A stretch of DNA of 47,766 nucleotides from Gammaproteobacteria bacterium (GCA_015488295.1 WFOC01000101.1:1-47766), one strand, 5' to 3'; shown: positions 36,471-45,771, counted from the stretch's first letter. Translations and numbers: made by a program. The notes: generated from the sequence alone by a model not told the origin.

Positions 36471-36593
36471 TAAAAAAACGCTTTTCTCTGCGTCTCTGCG
36501 AGAAAAATAAGTTTTTATCTGTATGTCCGTTGCTGGCAGAAAGCTACCATTCCCGCCAGATTAAATTCGGGCTTATACAAATGAACAGTTTTA

Positions 36594-37553
36594 CTATAAT
36601 GCTGTTTCATCCTTATCAACCCGCCGCCAGTTTTCGTCGTGCAGTTCGACTTCATGTTTTGCCCAGCGTGAGAATTCATTTTTAGTCATCACGCCGGATG
36701 AACGTCGGTTAGCGCCGGCGACAACTTTGTAGATCAGTTTTACTTCACCATGATCATCCGTGTTGGCCCAGTCAACAATCTGGCGTACCGACCACAGGTC
36801 ACCGTATTCGCCGTTGCTGTAATAGTGCCCGTGTTTCAGATGATGGTGATCCAGTGGTTTGGCGTGATGGTGCTTGATCACCAGGTCATAGATGGTCAGC
36901 AGATCGTTTTCTGAAATATCCAGAAAGGAATCAAACTCACTCAGTGCGTAAACAAAATCTTCGTGGCTGATGGTTTCGTTGCGTACATCATCAATTTCTG
37001 TTGTGCTCACTGATGGTGGCAATTGTGCCAGGTAAGCCGGGTAACGCCGCCATTTAAAAAGGTAGTTAAAAGTAATGGCGATGGTAAGGATGGCAGCAAC
37101 ATTAAACATTACAGGCGTTAATACATATTGATACCCCAGCTGATGTGCTGTTTCACCACCGACCACCGCAGACAGGGCTGTTGCGCCGCCCGGTGGATGA
37201 ATGCAGTTGAGGTAATACATGGCGGTGACGGCCAGGCCCACGGCCAGTGGCGCAGCAATAAAAACATCCGGCACGTATTGTGCACAGGTGACACCGATGA
37301 TGGCAGAAAAGAAATGCCCGCCGACCAGCGCCCAGGGTTGTGATAGCGGTCCGTGCGGCACTGAAAACAGCAACACTGCTGATGCACCCATGGAGGCTAC
37401 AATGAGATAAGCCGAGCTGTCATCAATAAAATACGTGCTGGTATAAAACACGGTGAAGATGCCGAGGAATGCGCCCAGCCCTGAGATGAGTTTTTCGGCG
37501 TGGCCGGTGCGGTATTGTTGCAGGCCGAGAAATTGCAGAAATTTTTGTTGCAT
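36594..37553 (-). CDS. HPP-family integral membrane protein with a His-rich C-terminal domain
   Basis: The N-terminal 175 residues form four to six membrane helices with the diagnostic HPP-family segment MYYLNCIHPPGGATALSAVVGG and the upstream ASMGASAVLLFSVPHGPLSQPWALVGGH. Plant and cyanobacterial HPP proteins have been linked to nitrite transport; bacterial ones are mostly uncharacterised. Many bacterial members carry CBS domains at the C-terminus. Here residues about 190-319 are different: a soluble segment with HHHAKPLDHHHLKHGHYY (eight histidines within 18 residues), which might bind a metal. No clear ribosome site precedes ATG 37553. It is a single gene between repeats. Confidence 0.88.
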   Translation of the reverse strand: MQQKFLQFLGLQQYRTGHAEKLISGLGAFLGIFTVFYTSTYFIDDSSAYLIVASMGASAVLLFSVPHGPLSQPWALVGGHFFSAIIGVTCAQYVPDVFIAAPLAVGLAVTAMYYLNCIHPPGGATALSAVVGGETAHQLGYQYVLTPVMFNVAAILTIAITFNYLFKWRRYPAYLAQLPPSVSTTEIDDVRNETISHEDFVYALSEFDSFLDISENDLLTIYDLVIKHHHAKPLDHHHLKHGHYYSNGEYGDLWSVRQIVDWANTDDHGEVKLIYKVVAGANRRSSGVMTKNEFSRWAKHEVELHDENWRRVDKDETAL

Positions 37554-37612
37554 GGAAGTTTTTAAAATAATCTCATAAGTTCAGTGATCGATTCAGGGAG
37601 GCAAACTTAGCA

Positions 37613-37746
37613 CCGGGGTGAGTCAATTTCGATTCAGGGGTCGGAGTCAATTTATCAAACAGAAATATCAAACCAGGCTGTCTTCAATTAAATTGACTCC
37701 GACCCCTGAACCGCGACCCGTGAATCGAAATTGACTCCGACCCCGG
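37613..37746. repeat. Double inverted repeat of GGGGTCGGAGTCAATTT
   Basis: Inner arms 37635-37654 and 37689-37708 pair perfectly over 20 bases. Outer arms 37613-37636 and 37721-37746 pair over 24 bases with a two-base gap. Both pairs are copies of the same motif, so the element is one palindrome nested in another of its own kind. It lies between acs and the HPP gene and shares its motif with 1939-2010. Confidence 0.92.
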
Positions 37747-37773
37747 TGGTGTCCCCCTGGCGGCACTCGTCCT

Positions 37774-37791
37774 GCAAAGCCTAGGCTTTGC
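37774..37791. repeat. Perfect 18-base palindrome over the acs stop codon
   Basis: GCAAAGCCTAGGCTTTGC is fully self-complementary, and its centre CTAG contains the acs stop codon (minus strand). It could form a 7-bp hairpin at the end of the mRNA or be a protein-binding site. No T-run follows. Confidence 0.7.
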
Positions 37792-39745
37792 CCTGTAACT
37801 GTGCGACCACTGCTTCATTTTCCAGCGTCGAGATGTCCGAGGTAATCTCTTCACCGGCAGCGATGGTGCGCAATAAACGGCGCATGATCTTTCCGGAGCG
37901 TGTTTTTGGCAGGCCTTCGGCGAAACGGATGTCATCCGGTTTGGCGATAGCGCCGATTTGTTCACCGACCCAGTTGCGCAGTTCAGCGGTCATCTTGTCA
38001 GCGGCTTCACCGACCGGACGTTCGCCCTGGCAGATGACGAAAGCAACGATGGCTTCGCCTTTGACTTCGTGTGGTTTGCCGACCACGGCGGCTTCGACCA
38101 CCGCTTCGTGTGCCACCAGTGCCGATTCGACTTCCATGGTGCCCAGACGGTGGCCGGACACATTTAACACATCATCGATGCGCCCCATGATCCAGAAGTA
38201 ACCGTCTTCGTCGCGGCGTGCGCTATCGCCGGCAAGATAATATTTGCCGTCGAATTTGGGGAAGTAGGTATCGATATAACGCTGATCGTTGCCCCATACG
38301 GTGCGCACCATGGAGGGCCAGGGTTTTTTGATGACCAGGTAACCGCCGGTGTTGGCTTCGGTGATGGATTCGCCTTCTTCATTGACAATGTCGGCATCCA
38401 TACCGGGCAGGGCAAAGGTGCAGGAGCCGGGTTTGGTGGCGGTGACACCGGGAATCGGGCTCAGTACGTGTGCGCCGGTTTCAGTCTGCCACCAGGTATC
38501 AACGATGGGGCAGCGTTCCTTGCCGATGACGCTGTGATACCACATCCAGGCTTCCGGGTTGATTGGCTCACCAACGGTGCCGAGCAGGCGGATGGATGAC
38601 AGGTCGTATTTGTTGGGGTAGTCGTCGCCGAACTTCATCAGTGCGCGGATTGCGGTTGGCGCAGTGTAGAAAATAGTGACCTTGTGTTGCTCGCACATTC
38701 GCCAGAAACGCCCGGCATCGGGAATCACCGGTGCGCCTTCAAACATGACGATGGTTGAACCGGCAGCCAGTGGGCCGTAGGCGACATAGGTGTGGCCGGT
38801 GATCCAGCCGACATCGGCAGTACACCAGAAAATGTCGTCGTTGTTCAGATCGAACACCCACAGGTTGGTGACGATGGCGTTGAGCAAATAACCGGCGCTG
38901 GAATGCTGAATGCCTTTGGGCTTGCCGGTGGAGCCGGAGGTGTAGAGCAGGAACAGCGGGTCTTCCGCATTCACCCATTCGGGTTCGCAGCGGGTGTCCT
39001 GGCCGGCGATGACATCTGACCACCAGTGGTCGCGGCCGTCCTGCATGGCAATATCATGCGCGGTGCGCTTCAGTACAATGACGTTTTCGATGGACTCGCA
39101 GCCTTTGCTCAGGGCTTTGTCGGCGGCTTCTTTCAGCTCGACGGTCTTGCCGCCACGGGTGCCGCCGTCGGCAGTGATCAGCATCACGGCCTGGGCATCG
39201 TCGATGCGGTCGCGCAAAGAGTCGGCAGAAAAACCACCGAACACCACAGAGTGGATGGCACCGATGCGGGCACAGGCCTGCATGGCGATTACTGCTTCCG
39301 GCACCATCGGCATGTAGATTACGACGCGGTCACCCTTGCCGACACCTTTGGCTTTCAGCGCGTTGGCAAACTGGCAGACATCGTCGTGTAATTGCTGATA
39401 ACTGATGTGGCGGGTGTCGCCGGGTTCGCCTTCAAAGATGATGGCGGTTTTGTCAGCGTGTTTTTCCAGGTGGCGGTCGATGCAGTTGTAACTGACGTTC
39501 ATGGTGCCGTCGGTGAACCACTTGAAATGCGGAGCCTGGCTGTCGTCCAGCGTGACGCTGAAAGGGGTTTGCCAGTCGATGTGTTGTCTTGCCTGATCAG
39601 CCCAGAAACCTTCGTAATCGTCTTCGGCCTGCTGGTGCAGTGCTTTTAAATCATCGGGTTTCAGCCGGGCTTTTGCGGTGAATTCCGCAGCAGGTTTAAA
39701 CAAACGGTTTTCGCTTAAGACAGAATTGATTTCGATACCAGACAC
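37781..39745 (-). CDS. acs: Acetyl-coenzyme A synthetase
   Basis: Acs activates acetate to acetyl-CoA through acetyl-AMP. The 654 residues match the family (E. coli 652). Visible are the P-loop-like [59 protein letters not shown], the hinge [24 protein letters not shown] and the C-terminal [11 protein letters not shown] with the lysine that is acetylated in homologues. An in-frame GTG at 39793 is possible, but the GTG at 39745 has GAGGAA six bases upstream and yields a protein of standard length. It is preceded on the same strand by gluQ-RS, 80-odd bases away. Confidence 0.96.
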   Translation of the reverse strand: MSGIEINSVLSENRLFKPAAEFTAKARLKPDDLKALHQQAEDDYEGFWADQARQHIDWQTPFSVTLDDSQAPHFKWFTDGTMNVSYNCIDRHLEKHADKTAIIFEGEPGDTRHISYQQLHDDVCQFANALKAKGVGKGDRVVIYMPMVPEAVIAMQACARIGAIHSVVFGGFSADSLRDRIDDAQAVMLITADGGTRGGKTVELKEAADKALSKGCESIENVIVLKRTAHDIAMQDGRDHWWSDVIAGQDTRCEPEWVNAEDPLFLLYTSGSTGKPKGIQHSSAGYLLNAIVTNLWVFDLNNDDIFWCTADVGWITGHTYVAYGPLAAGSTIVMFEGAPVIPDAGRFWRMCEQHKVTIFYTAPTAIRALMKFGDDYPNKYDLSSIRLLGTVGEPINPEAWMWYHSVIGKERCPIVDTWWQTETGAHVLSPIPGVTATKPGSCTFALPGMDADIVNEEGESITEANTGGYLVIKKPWPSMVRTVWGNDQRYIDTYFPKFDGKYYLAGDSARRDEDGYFWIMGRIDDVLNVSGHRLGTMEVESALVAHEAVVEAAVVGKPHEVKGEAIVAFVICQGERPVGEAADKMTAELRNWVGEQIGAIAKPDDIRFAEGLPKTRSGKIMRRLLRTIAAGEEITSDISTLENEAVVAQLQGKA

Positions 39746-39827
39746 AGAAGTTTCCTCGACTTTGCCATTGTTTAATTGCGCTTTAGCATACACTGTGTAT
39801 GGCTAAAATTCTAATGAAAACGCCGGC

Positions 39828-40724
39828 TTATTTTGTTGCAGGTCTGTGCTTTTTTTGAGGCACAGTGCGGAGGTTCCAGTTGTCTATTGCCCATTGCCAG
39901 ATGTCGTTGATGCTGCATGCTGATAAGTCCGCCGGTGGTTGCTGGCCTAAAAAATCCAGCACCTTGCACAGTTGCTTCTCTTTATTTTTGATGTCCACTT
40001 TGGCTGCGCCTTCAGACTTGCTGATCTTGTTGCCGTCGGCATCGACTGCCAGCGGCAGGTGGCAGTAGGTCGGGGTGTTATAGGCCAGTTGTTGCTGTAA
40101 ATAAATTTGCCGTGGTGTGGAGTCGAGCAGGTCTGCGCCGCGCACGACTTCGCTGATGCCCTGCATGGCATCATCTACCACCACGGCCAGTTGATAGGCA
40201 AACAGACCGTCGCGGCGTTTGATAATAAAGTCGCCGCACTGTTGTGCCATGTGCTGTGACTGCGCGCCCATGATGGCATCGTGAAAGCTGATGTTGATAT
40301 CGTCGGCAATCACGCGCAGGGCGTGTTCGTTTTTTTCTGGTAGCCGGCGTGTGCGACAGTTGCCGGGGTAAATATTGCTGCCGTTTTGTGCCAGCTGTTT
40401 TCGTGTGCACAGGCAGGGAAAGACCAGCGACTGTTTGATTAGTTGTTGCAGGGCTTCTTCATAGTGCGGGTCTTGTGTCGACTGATAAAGCACCTCGCCC
40501 TGCCATTCAAAACCGAAGGCTTCCAGCGTGTGCAGGATGTCGCTGTCTGCACCTGAGACCTTGCGCGTCAGGTCGACATCTTCCATGCGAATAATCCATT
40601 CGCCATGATTCTTTTTTGCCTGAAGATAACTGCCGACCGCGGCCAGCAAGGTGCCGAAATGTACCGCGCCGGTGGGTGACGGCGCGAAGCGGCCTTTGTA
40701 GGGTTGTGGTGAGTGCCTGGACAT
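39828..40724 (-). CDS. gluQ: Glutamyl-Q tRNA(Asp) synthetase
   Basis: GluQ-RS attaches glutamate to the queuosine base of tRNA-Asp. It is a shortened relative of glutamyl-tRNA synthetase without the anticodon-binding domain, which fits the 298 residues. Motifs are GRFAPSPTGAVHFGTLLAAVGSYLQA (HIGH-like), RMEDVDLTR, the zinc-site cysteines in FPCLCTRKQLAQ and YPGNCR, LAVVVDDAMQGISEVVRGADLLDSTPRQ, and KISKSEG (KMSKS-like). The neighbour upstream is dksA, the usual gammaproteobacterial pairing. The spacer between them contains a perfect 26-base inverted repeat. Confidence 0.95.
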   Translation of the reverse strand: MSRHSPQPYKGRFAPSPTGAVHFGTLLAAVGSYLQAKKNHGEWIIRMEDVDLTRKVSGADSDILHTLEAFGFEWQGEVLYQSTQDPHYEEALQQLIKQSLVFPCLCTRKQLAQNGSNIYPGNCRTRRLPEKNEHALRVIADDINISFHDAIMGAQSQHMAQQCGDFIIKRRDGLFAYQLAVVVDDAMQGISEVVRGADLLDSTPRQIYLQQQLAYNTPTYCHLPLAVDADGNKISKSEGAAKVDIKNKEKQLCKVLDFLGQQPPADLSACSINDIWQWAIDNWNLRTVPQKKHRPATK

Positions 40725-40737
40725 TTAAAAGCTTTTT

Positions 40738-40825
40738 ACCACAGAGGCACAGAGGACACAGAGTTTTTTATTTTTTTTAAAACAAGCAGCCAGTTTTTGC
40801 TCTGTGTCCTCTGTGCCTCTGTGGT
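40738..40825. repeat. Perfect inverted repeat (ACCACAGAGGCACAGAGG family)
   Basis: The arms 40738-40763 and 40800-40825 are exact reverse complements over 26 bases, with a T-rich 36-base loop. The arm has an internal nine-base period (CACAGAGGM). It lies between gluQ and dksA, which are transcribed from right to left. An exact match suggests recent copying or gene conversion. Confidence 0.95.
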
Positions 40826-40851
40826 GAATTTTTTTGTTTTTAATTACAAAT

Positions 40852-40882
40852 AAAAAAGCCGATAAAAAATACCGGCTTTTTT
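40852..40882 (-). terminator. Intrinsic terminator of dksA (symmetric)
   Basis: AAAAAAGCCG (40852-40861) pairs perfectly with CGGCTTTTTT (40873-40882). Read on the minus strand it gives a GC stem and a T-run 22 bases after the dksA stop. The symmetry allows action in both directions. Confidence 0.88.
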
Positions 40883-40904
40883 AGATTCAAACTGCAGGGC
40901 GTTA

Positions 40905-41339
40905 TTACTTGCCGCGAGTCTGTTTCTCTTTGATTTCATCCAGGCTTTTACAGTCGATACACTGTGTCGCAGTCGGGCGTGCTTCCATACGGCGCAGGCC
41001 GATTTCAACACCGCAGGTTTCGCAGTAGCCGTATTCGCCGGCGCTCATCAGTGCCAGTGTGTCGTCGATTTTTTTGATGAGCTTGCGTTCGCGGTCACGG
41101 GTGCGCAGCTCCAGACTGAATTCTTCTTCCTGGGTGGCACGGTCGGCCGGGTCGGGGAAATTAGCCGCTTCGTCTTTCATGTGATCCACGGTGCGGTCGA
41201 CTTCTGACATCAGCTCAGTCTTCCATGCTTCGAGGATTTTAGTGAAGTGCTCAATTTGCGCTTCATTCATATATTCTTCGCCTTTTTTTTCTTTATAAGG
41301 CTTGAAAGTATGATTTTCGGTTGGCGATGCATTTGCCAT
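40905..41339 (-). CDS. dksA: RNA polymerase-binding transcription factor DksA
   Basis: DksA enters the secondary channel of RNA polymerase and, with ppGpp, mediates the stringent response. The 144 residues contain the coiled-coil with the tip motif DPADRAT (Asp63 and Asp66, matching the functional tip in E. coli) and the zinc finger Cys106, Cys109, Cys127, Cys130 (CETCG...CIDCK), as in the classical zinc form. ATG 41339 has GGAG seven bases upstream. A possible -35 TTGACA (minus strand, 41462-41467) is visible in the spacer but lacks a well-spaced -10. Targets would include the GC-rich discriminator promoter at 20540. Confidence 0.97.
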   Translation of the reverse strand: MANASPTENHTFKPYKEKKGEEYMNEAQIEHFTKILEAWKTELMSEVDRTVDHMKDEAANFPDPADRATQEEEFSLELRTRDRERKLIKKIDDTLALMSAGEYGYCETCGVEIGLRRMEARPTATQCIDCKSLDEIKEKQTRGK

Positions 41340-41546
41340 CTAAAACTCCAAATGTATATAAAATCAACGACTTAGTTAATTTTTGTTTTGTATAAAATAA
41401 TGCGAGCGACTTTTTACCACGAATCTATCACCCAATGCAACTAAATAGGATAAACCATTCCTGTCAATAAACCACTCGTTTTCGCGTATTTTTATAAGGA
41501 TAGTTTGCTTTGTTTAAAGCTGCAATTTTATAGCTGTAATTTGTTA

Positions 41547-44500
41547 TTAATGTGACGAGATATTTTTTTCCGGTTCGCTGACAAAAATCCTGAAAATTAA
41601 CGGGATGGCATACAGTGTCAGTACACTGGAAAAAGCCAGTCCCCAGACGATAGCGGTTGCTACTGGCCCCCAGATCAGAGATTTACCGCCCAGGCCAAGC
41701 GCCAGTGAAGACAGTCCGGCGATGGTGGTCAGAGTGGTAATCAATATTGGAATGATACGGCGACGGGCGGCGTAGACAGTGGCGTGGGTGATGCTCATGC
41801 CATCGTGCAGGCGTGAGTTGGCGGCTGAAATGAGTACGATGGCTGCGTTCACCGCGATGCCCGCGAGGGCGACTACGCCGTATAGAGTGTACAGGCTTAA
41901 TGGGTTGCCGGTAATCAGCAGGCCGAGTGTCACGCCGGTGAAGGCCATTGGCACGGTTAATAAGATGATCAGTGGCTGGAAGTAGCTTTTGAACTGTGTA
42001 CCAAGAATGGCGTAGATAAGCAATACACCGAACAGCAGCAGGGTAAACATGGAATTGATGCTCTCGTTGATGTCGTCCAGCTGGCCGCTGAAATTAAGAT
42101 CGTTTTCGGTGAACTGGTGGGCGATCTCATGCCAGCGTTGTTTGATCAGGTCGTTGGCTTCGACAGTGTTCATCTGATGGGTATCGAGATCGGCTTCCAC
42201 AGTGACTGCACGGCGGTAATCATAATGACGGATGTTGCCCGGCCCTCTGGCGGTTTCGTCGCTGAGGAAATAGGACAGCGGGCGGATGTCGCCGTCGGGC
42301 ATAACGATCTGGGTAAACAGCACCGCTTCGACATTGCTCAGCTCCTGCGGTGCGGCTTTTACCCGTACTTCCAGCTCTTCGCCGTGATGCTGCATGGAAG
42401 CGACAATTTCGCCGTCGACCAGCAGGCGCAGATTGCGTGCGATGTCGGCCGGTGTCAGGCCGCTGTTCTGAATGGCGTAACTGTCGAACACCAGGTTGAG
42501 TTCGTTGCGGCCTTTGGAGGCATCATCGGTAATATCTTTGATGGCGGGGATGTCTCGTAATATATTTTTTAAGGCTTCGGCGGCGGTGTGGATTTGTTGC
42601 AGGTCGTCACCGCGTACTTTTATGCTGATCGGTTTTGCTGTTGGTGGGCCACCGGCCAGCCGGAAAAAAGAAATGTTAACAGGGCCGGGGTAGTCGCTGA
42701 TTGTGCTGCGCATTTCATTAAGTACGGCATCAACCGGGCGAAATTCATTATGACTGTCCGGGTTCAGGCTGACCATAATCTGGCCGTAGCTGTTGCCGAA
42801 GAACGGTTCGGTTTCGGTAAACATCTGCCCGGCGTAACTGACCAGGGCGCGTGTTTCTTCTTCGCTTAATAAACTGCGTGCGACTTTTTCAATTTTAAGC
42901 GTGGTGCTTAAAGTCTCTTCCAGCGTGGTGCCCGGTGGCATCTCGATGTTAACGTAAAATTTACGAATCGGGTCGCTGGCGAAAAAATCAATTTTTACCA
43001 TTTCGGCGGCAATTGAACCCACTGCCAGAATAAAGGGCAGGATAATCAGCAGCAATGCGCGCTTTGGATAGCGCATAACTTTGATCAGGCTGCGTACATA
43101 GGTTATTTGCAAACGGTGAGTGAACTTCTGTCGCCAGATCTGCATTTTTGAGGGTTTTTTGAAATCAGCTTTCATGGCCAGGATGTGTGCCGGCAGCATC
43201 CAGAATGCTTCGATCAGGCTGATCACCAGTGCGATGGAAACCACCAGTGGCACGACCATCATAAACTTGCCCATGATGCCGGGCATCAACACCAGCGGTA
43301 AAAAGGCGGACATGGTGGTAAGCACGGCGGTGGTGACCGGGGTGGCGACTTCTTTTAAAGCGTCAATGCAGGCGTTTAGCCGGTCGGCACCTCTGGCCAG
43401 CCGTTGATAGATTGCTTCGACCACCACCACTGCGTCGTCAACCAGCATGCCCAGTGAGATGACTACGCCGAGCAGCACCATGATGTTCAGGCTCTGACCG
43501 GTCAGGCTGACCACCCAGAAAGTGCCCGCCAGAATAAAGGGGATGCCGATGCTGGTGAGAAAGGCAATTTTTACGCCCAGGAAAAGCCAGGTCACCAGCA
43601 ATACAAACAGCAGGCCAACCAGCGCATTGGTCTGCATGACGTTGATGGATTTATTAGTGATCTCGGTGGCATCGTCGATCAGCACCAGGTGCACACCGGT
43701 GGTGTCGGTGTAGAGATTCCGTTCGGCAATAAATTCATTCAGCTGCTCGACCAGTCCCAGAGTATTGGCTTTTGGTTTTTTTGTGATGGCAAAAAGCACC
43801 GCAGCCTGGTGATTAAAGCTGACCAGTGTTTTGGCTTTTTCGCGGCCGCGCTGAACGTTGGCAACTTCGCTTAATGGCACTTCACCCTGTGCCGTGAGCA
43901 CGGGCAGGTCGGCGAGCACTTCGGGCGCTGCGTTGCTGCCGGTGAGCCGGATAAACCATTCTTCCGACTGCACCTTCAAACTGCCGGCGGGTGTATCCTG
44001 ATAATAATTTTTGATGGTGTCAGCCAGATCGCTGGGCTTGATGCCGTAGTACTGTAATTTTTGCGGGTCGAAAAACACCTGTAATTCAGGGTCGTTCAGT
44101 GCGGTGGTCATGACGCGGTCGATGCCCCTGATATTTTCCAGCTGTTTTTTCAGGCGTTCGGATTGCACTCGCAGGTTTTCATCGCTGGCGACTGAGACCG
44201 CAACCAGCGATGCTGTCGGGTAGGCATTGTCGGTGGTTATTTCAAAAATGAATGGGTCGCTGGCTGCATCGGGCAGCTCATCCTGTTTGTTCTGAATTTC
44301 ACGGCGCAGGTCGGCGATACGTTTGTCAAAAATGCGTTCAGAGACATCATTGAAACGGATCAGAATACTGGAGATGCCTTCACGGCTGTTGCTGGAAACA
44401 AACTTGATGTCGGAAATGCTGCGGATAACATCTTCCAGCGGATCGGTCACTCGTTTTTCAACATCGATGGCCGAGGCACCGGGAAGACTGGTGGTGACCT

Positions 44501-44630
44501 GAATCCAGTTGAAGTTAATGGTTGGGTCTTTTTCGCGCGGCAGGCTGAGGTAACTGATGGTGCCAAGAATCAGCACCAGTAAAAAAAACAGGTTGGCGAG
44601 GACGTGGTTTTGAATGAAGAGTCGAAACAT
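41547..44630 (-). CDS. RND-family efflux pump, inner-membrane permease
   Basis: This is a complete resistance-nodulation-division transporter of 1027 residues. It has 12 membrane helices and two large periplasmic loops, driven by protons and exporting drugs, lipids or metals together with an adaptor and an outer-membrane channel. The N-terminus MFRLFIQNHVLANLFFLLVLILG is typical. Helix 4 carries the proton-relay pair in LGMLVDDAVVVVEAI, and the second half ends with GVVALAGIAVNAAIVLISAAN and ITTLTTIAGLSSLALG. Metal-pump residues are not obvious, so a hydrophobic substrate is more likely. The adaptor gene lies 37 bases upstream; no outer-membrane channel gene is in the window. Confidence 0.94.
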   Translation of the reverse strand: MFRLFIQNHVLANLFFLLVLILGTISYLSLPREKDPTINFNWIQVTTSLPGASAIDVEKRVTDPLEDVIRSISDIKFVSSNSREGISSILIRFNDVSERIFDKRIADLRREIQNKQDELPDAASDPFIFEITTDNAYPTASLVAVSVASDENLRVQSERLKKQLENIRGIDRVMTTALNDPELQVFFDPQKLQYYGIKPSDLADTIKNYYQDTPAGSLKVQSEEWFIRLTGSNAAPEVLADLPVLTAQGEVPLSEVANVQRGREKAKTLVSFNHQAAVLFAITKKPKANTLGLVEQLNEFIAERNLYTDTTGVHLVLIDDATEITNKSINVMQTNALVGLLFVLLVTWLFLGVKIAFLTSIGIPFILAGTFWVVSLTGQSLNIMVLLGVVISLGMLVDDAVVVVEAIYQRLARGADRLNACIDALKEVATPVTTAVLTTMSAFLPLVLMPGIMGKFMMVVPLVVSIALVISLIEAFWMLPAHILAMKADFKKPSKMQIWRQKFTHRLQITYVRSLIKVMRYPKRALLLIILPFILAVGSIAAEMVKIDFFASDPIRKFYVNIEMPPGTTLEETLSTTLKIEKVARSLLSEEETRALVSYAGQMFTETEPFFGNSYGQIMVSLNPDSHNEFRPVDAVLNEMRSTISDYPGPVNISFFRLAGGPPTAKPISIKVRGDDLQQIHTAAEALKNILRDIPAIKDITDDASKGRNELNLVFDSYAIQNSGLTPADIARNLRLLVDGEIVASMQHHGEELEVRVKAAPQELSNVEAVLFTQIVMPDGDIRPLSYFLSDETARGPGNIRHYDYRRAVTVEADLDTHQMNTVEANDLIKQRWHEIAHQFTENDLNFSGQLDDINESINSMFTLLLFGVLLIYAILGTQFKSYFQPLIILLTVPMAFTGVTLGLLITGNPLSLYTLYGVVALAGIAVNAAIVLISAANSRLHDGMSITHATVYAARRRIIPILITTLTTIAGLSSLALGLGGKSLIWGPVATAIVWGLAFSSVLTLYAIPLIFRIFVSEPEKNISSH

Positions 44631-44667
44631 GTTTTTAAAAACGATTGTCTGTGGACTAAAAAGGTTT

Positions 44668-45771
44668 TTATTCTTGTTTGGTGATTTTTAAGACATCGCC
44701 ATCTTTCACGTTGAAACGCCCTTGAGTGATGATCCGGGCTTCATCATCCAGCGTGATATATGCCGGCTGGCCTTCTTGTGCGTTTTTGATTTCGATAAAT
44801 TTTGCGGTGTTGTTTTCGGCGAGCAGAATGCCGAGTTTGTTATTGCGCAGAACAACATAACTGGAAGGAATGGAGGCAGTGCTTTCCTGCCATTTAACTT
44901 TGCCAACGCTGCCGGTGACGGCGTGTTCGCTGACAAAACTCAGGCGTGCGATGTGGTTGCGGCTCGCCTGGTCGAGTACCGGTAAAATGTGTTCAACTTT
45001 TAGCGGGTAGGATTTTTTATTGAATTTGAAGTGGTAGTTTTCCCCCTGGGTAAAACTCTGCAGCAAGCTGTTGTTGATTTTTATTTCGACAACGTCATTG
45101 GTTTTGGATACCAGTTGCAACAGGGCGGTGCCGGGCTGGGTAAGTTCACCAACGCTGGCATCACGTCGGGTGATGTAACCGTCGAAGGGGGCTTTTATAT
45201 GGCAGCGTTCGACATTTATCTGCGCCAGAGCCAGCGCCGCCCTGCGATTTTCGACGGTGGCTTTCAAGCGATTTTCTTCGGCTTCGCGCTGGTTATAGAT
45301 CTCTTTGGAAATATTCCCTTGCCGGTTTAGTTTTTTGGCCTGGGAGAACTGCGACCTGGCATTGGTCAGCTGGGCTTTTTCTGCCTGCAGGCTGGCACGG
45401 GCCTGTTTAAGCTTCAGGTGGTTTTCCTTGCAGTCGAGAGTGACCAGGGCATCGCCCTGTTTGACTTCATAGCCGGTGTCGGCGTGAAACTGTTTTATTA
45501 CCGCGCTGATCTGCGCGCTGATGCGGCTGTTGTTTTTTGCCGGAACAACACCGCCAAGAGTGTGTGTCACCTTGATTGCAATATCTTTGTAGGCAGCGGT
45601 TTTAACTTTTATTGCCTTGCCGGTGGTTTTATCGGTTGTGCCATCAGCAGTCTCGTTGGCGTTGGCATGTTGTGGCAGTGAAAAAAACAGTGCGGTCAGA
45701 ATGATCGCGCAGCTGAATAGTTTATGAAGGTATAAATTATTCGGGCTTGTTTTCAATGCAGGTTTCCACAT
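44668..45771 (-). CDS. RND efflux periplasmic adaptor subunit
   Basis: This membrane-fusion protein (367 residues) bridges the RND pump and an outer-membrane channel. It has a signal sequence with the hydrophobic core LFSCAIILTALFFSL ending about ANA. The barrel-sandwich half VVPAKNNSRISAQISAVIKQFHADTGYEVKQGDALVTLDC and a coiled-coil hairpin (about residues 120-190) follow. The second half is HIKAPFDGYITRRDASVGELTQPGTALLQLV, ahead of beta-barrel domains. ATG 45771 is the last available start before the signal sequence. It overlaps the end of xseA by 35 bases, so the three genes xseA, adaptor and pump are probably one transcript. Confidence 0.92.
   Translation of the reverse strand: MWKPALKTSPNNLYLHKLFSCAIILTALFFSLPQHANANETADGTTDKTTGKAIKVKTAAYKDIAIKVTHTLGGVVPAKNNSRISAQISAVIKQFHADTGYEVKQGDALVTLDCKENHLKLKQARASLQAEKAQLTNARSQFSQAKKLNRQGNISKEIYNQREAEENRLKATVENRRAALALAQINVERCHIKAPFDGYITRRDASVGELTQPGTALLQLVSKTNDVVEIKINNSLLQSFTQGENYHFKFNKKSYPLKVEHILPVLDQASRNHIARLSFVSEHAVTGSVGKVKWQESTASIPSSYVVLRNNKLGILLAENNTAKFIEIKNAQEGQPAYITLDDEARIITQGRFNVKDGDVLKITKQE

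Larger units (their letters stand above)
36329..36503. repeat. Outer inverted repeat (CTCGCAGAGGCGCAGAG family)
   Basis: The arms 36329-36346 and 36486-36503 are 18 bases long with a single G-U wobble. The 139-base loop contains a complete second and third palindrome. It is related in style to the CACAGAGGCACAGAGG repeat at 40738. Confidence 0.9.
36287..36593. other. 307-base spacer with three nested palindromes
   Basis: No gene is visible. Nearly all of 36329-36503 is repeat: an outer GCAGAGGCGCAGAG pair, a middle CACAGATGAAC pair, and an inner TTCGCC-TAC-GGCGAA hairpin. The rest, 36504-36593, shows no recognisable signal on either strand and lies after the end of the minus-strand HPP gene. 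Confidence 0.8.

Noticed and set aside
42117-42560. 147-codon plus-strand frame opposite the RND pump
   Set aside because: It is antisense to a conserved pump domain and has no independent start signals.
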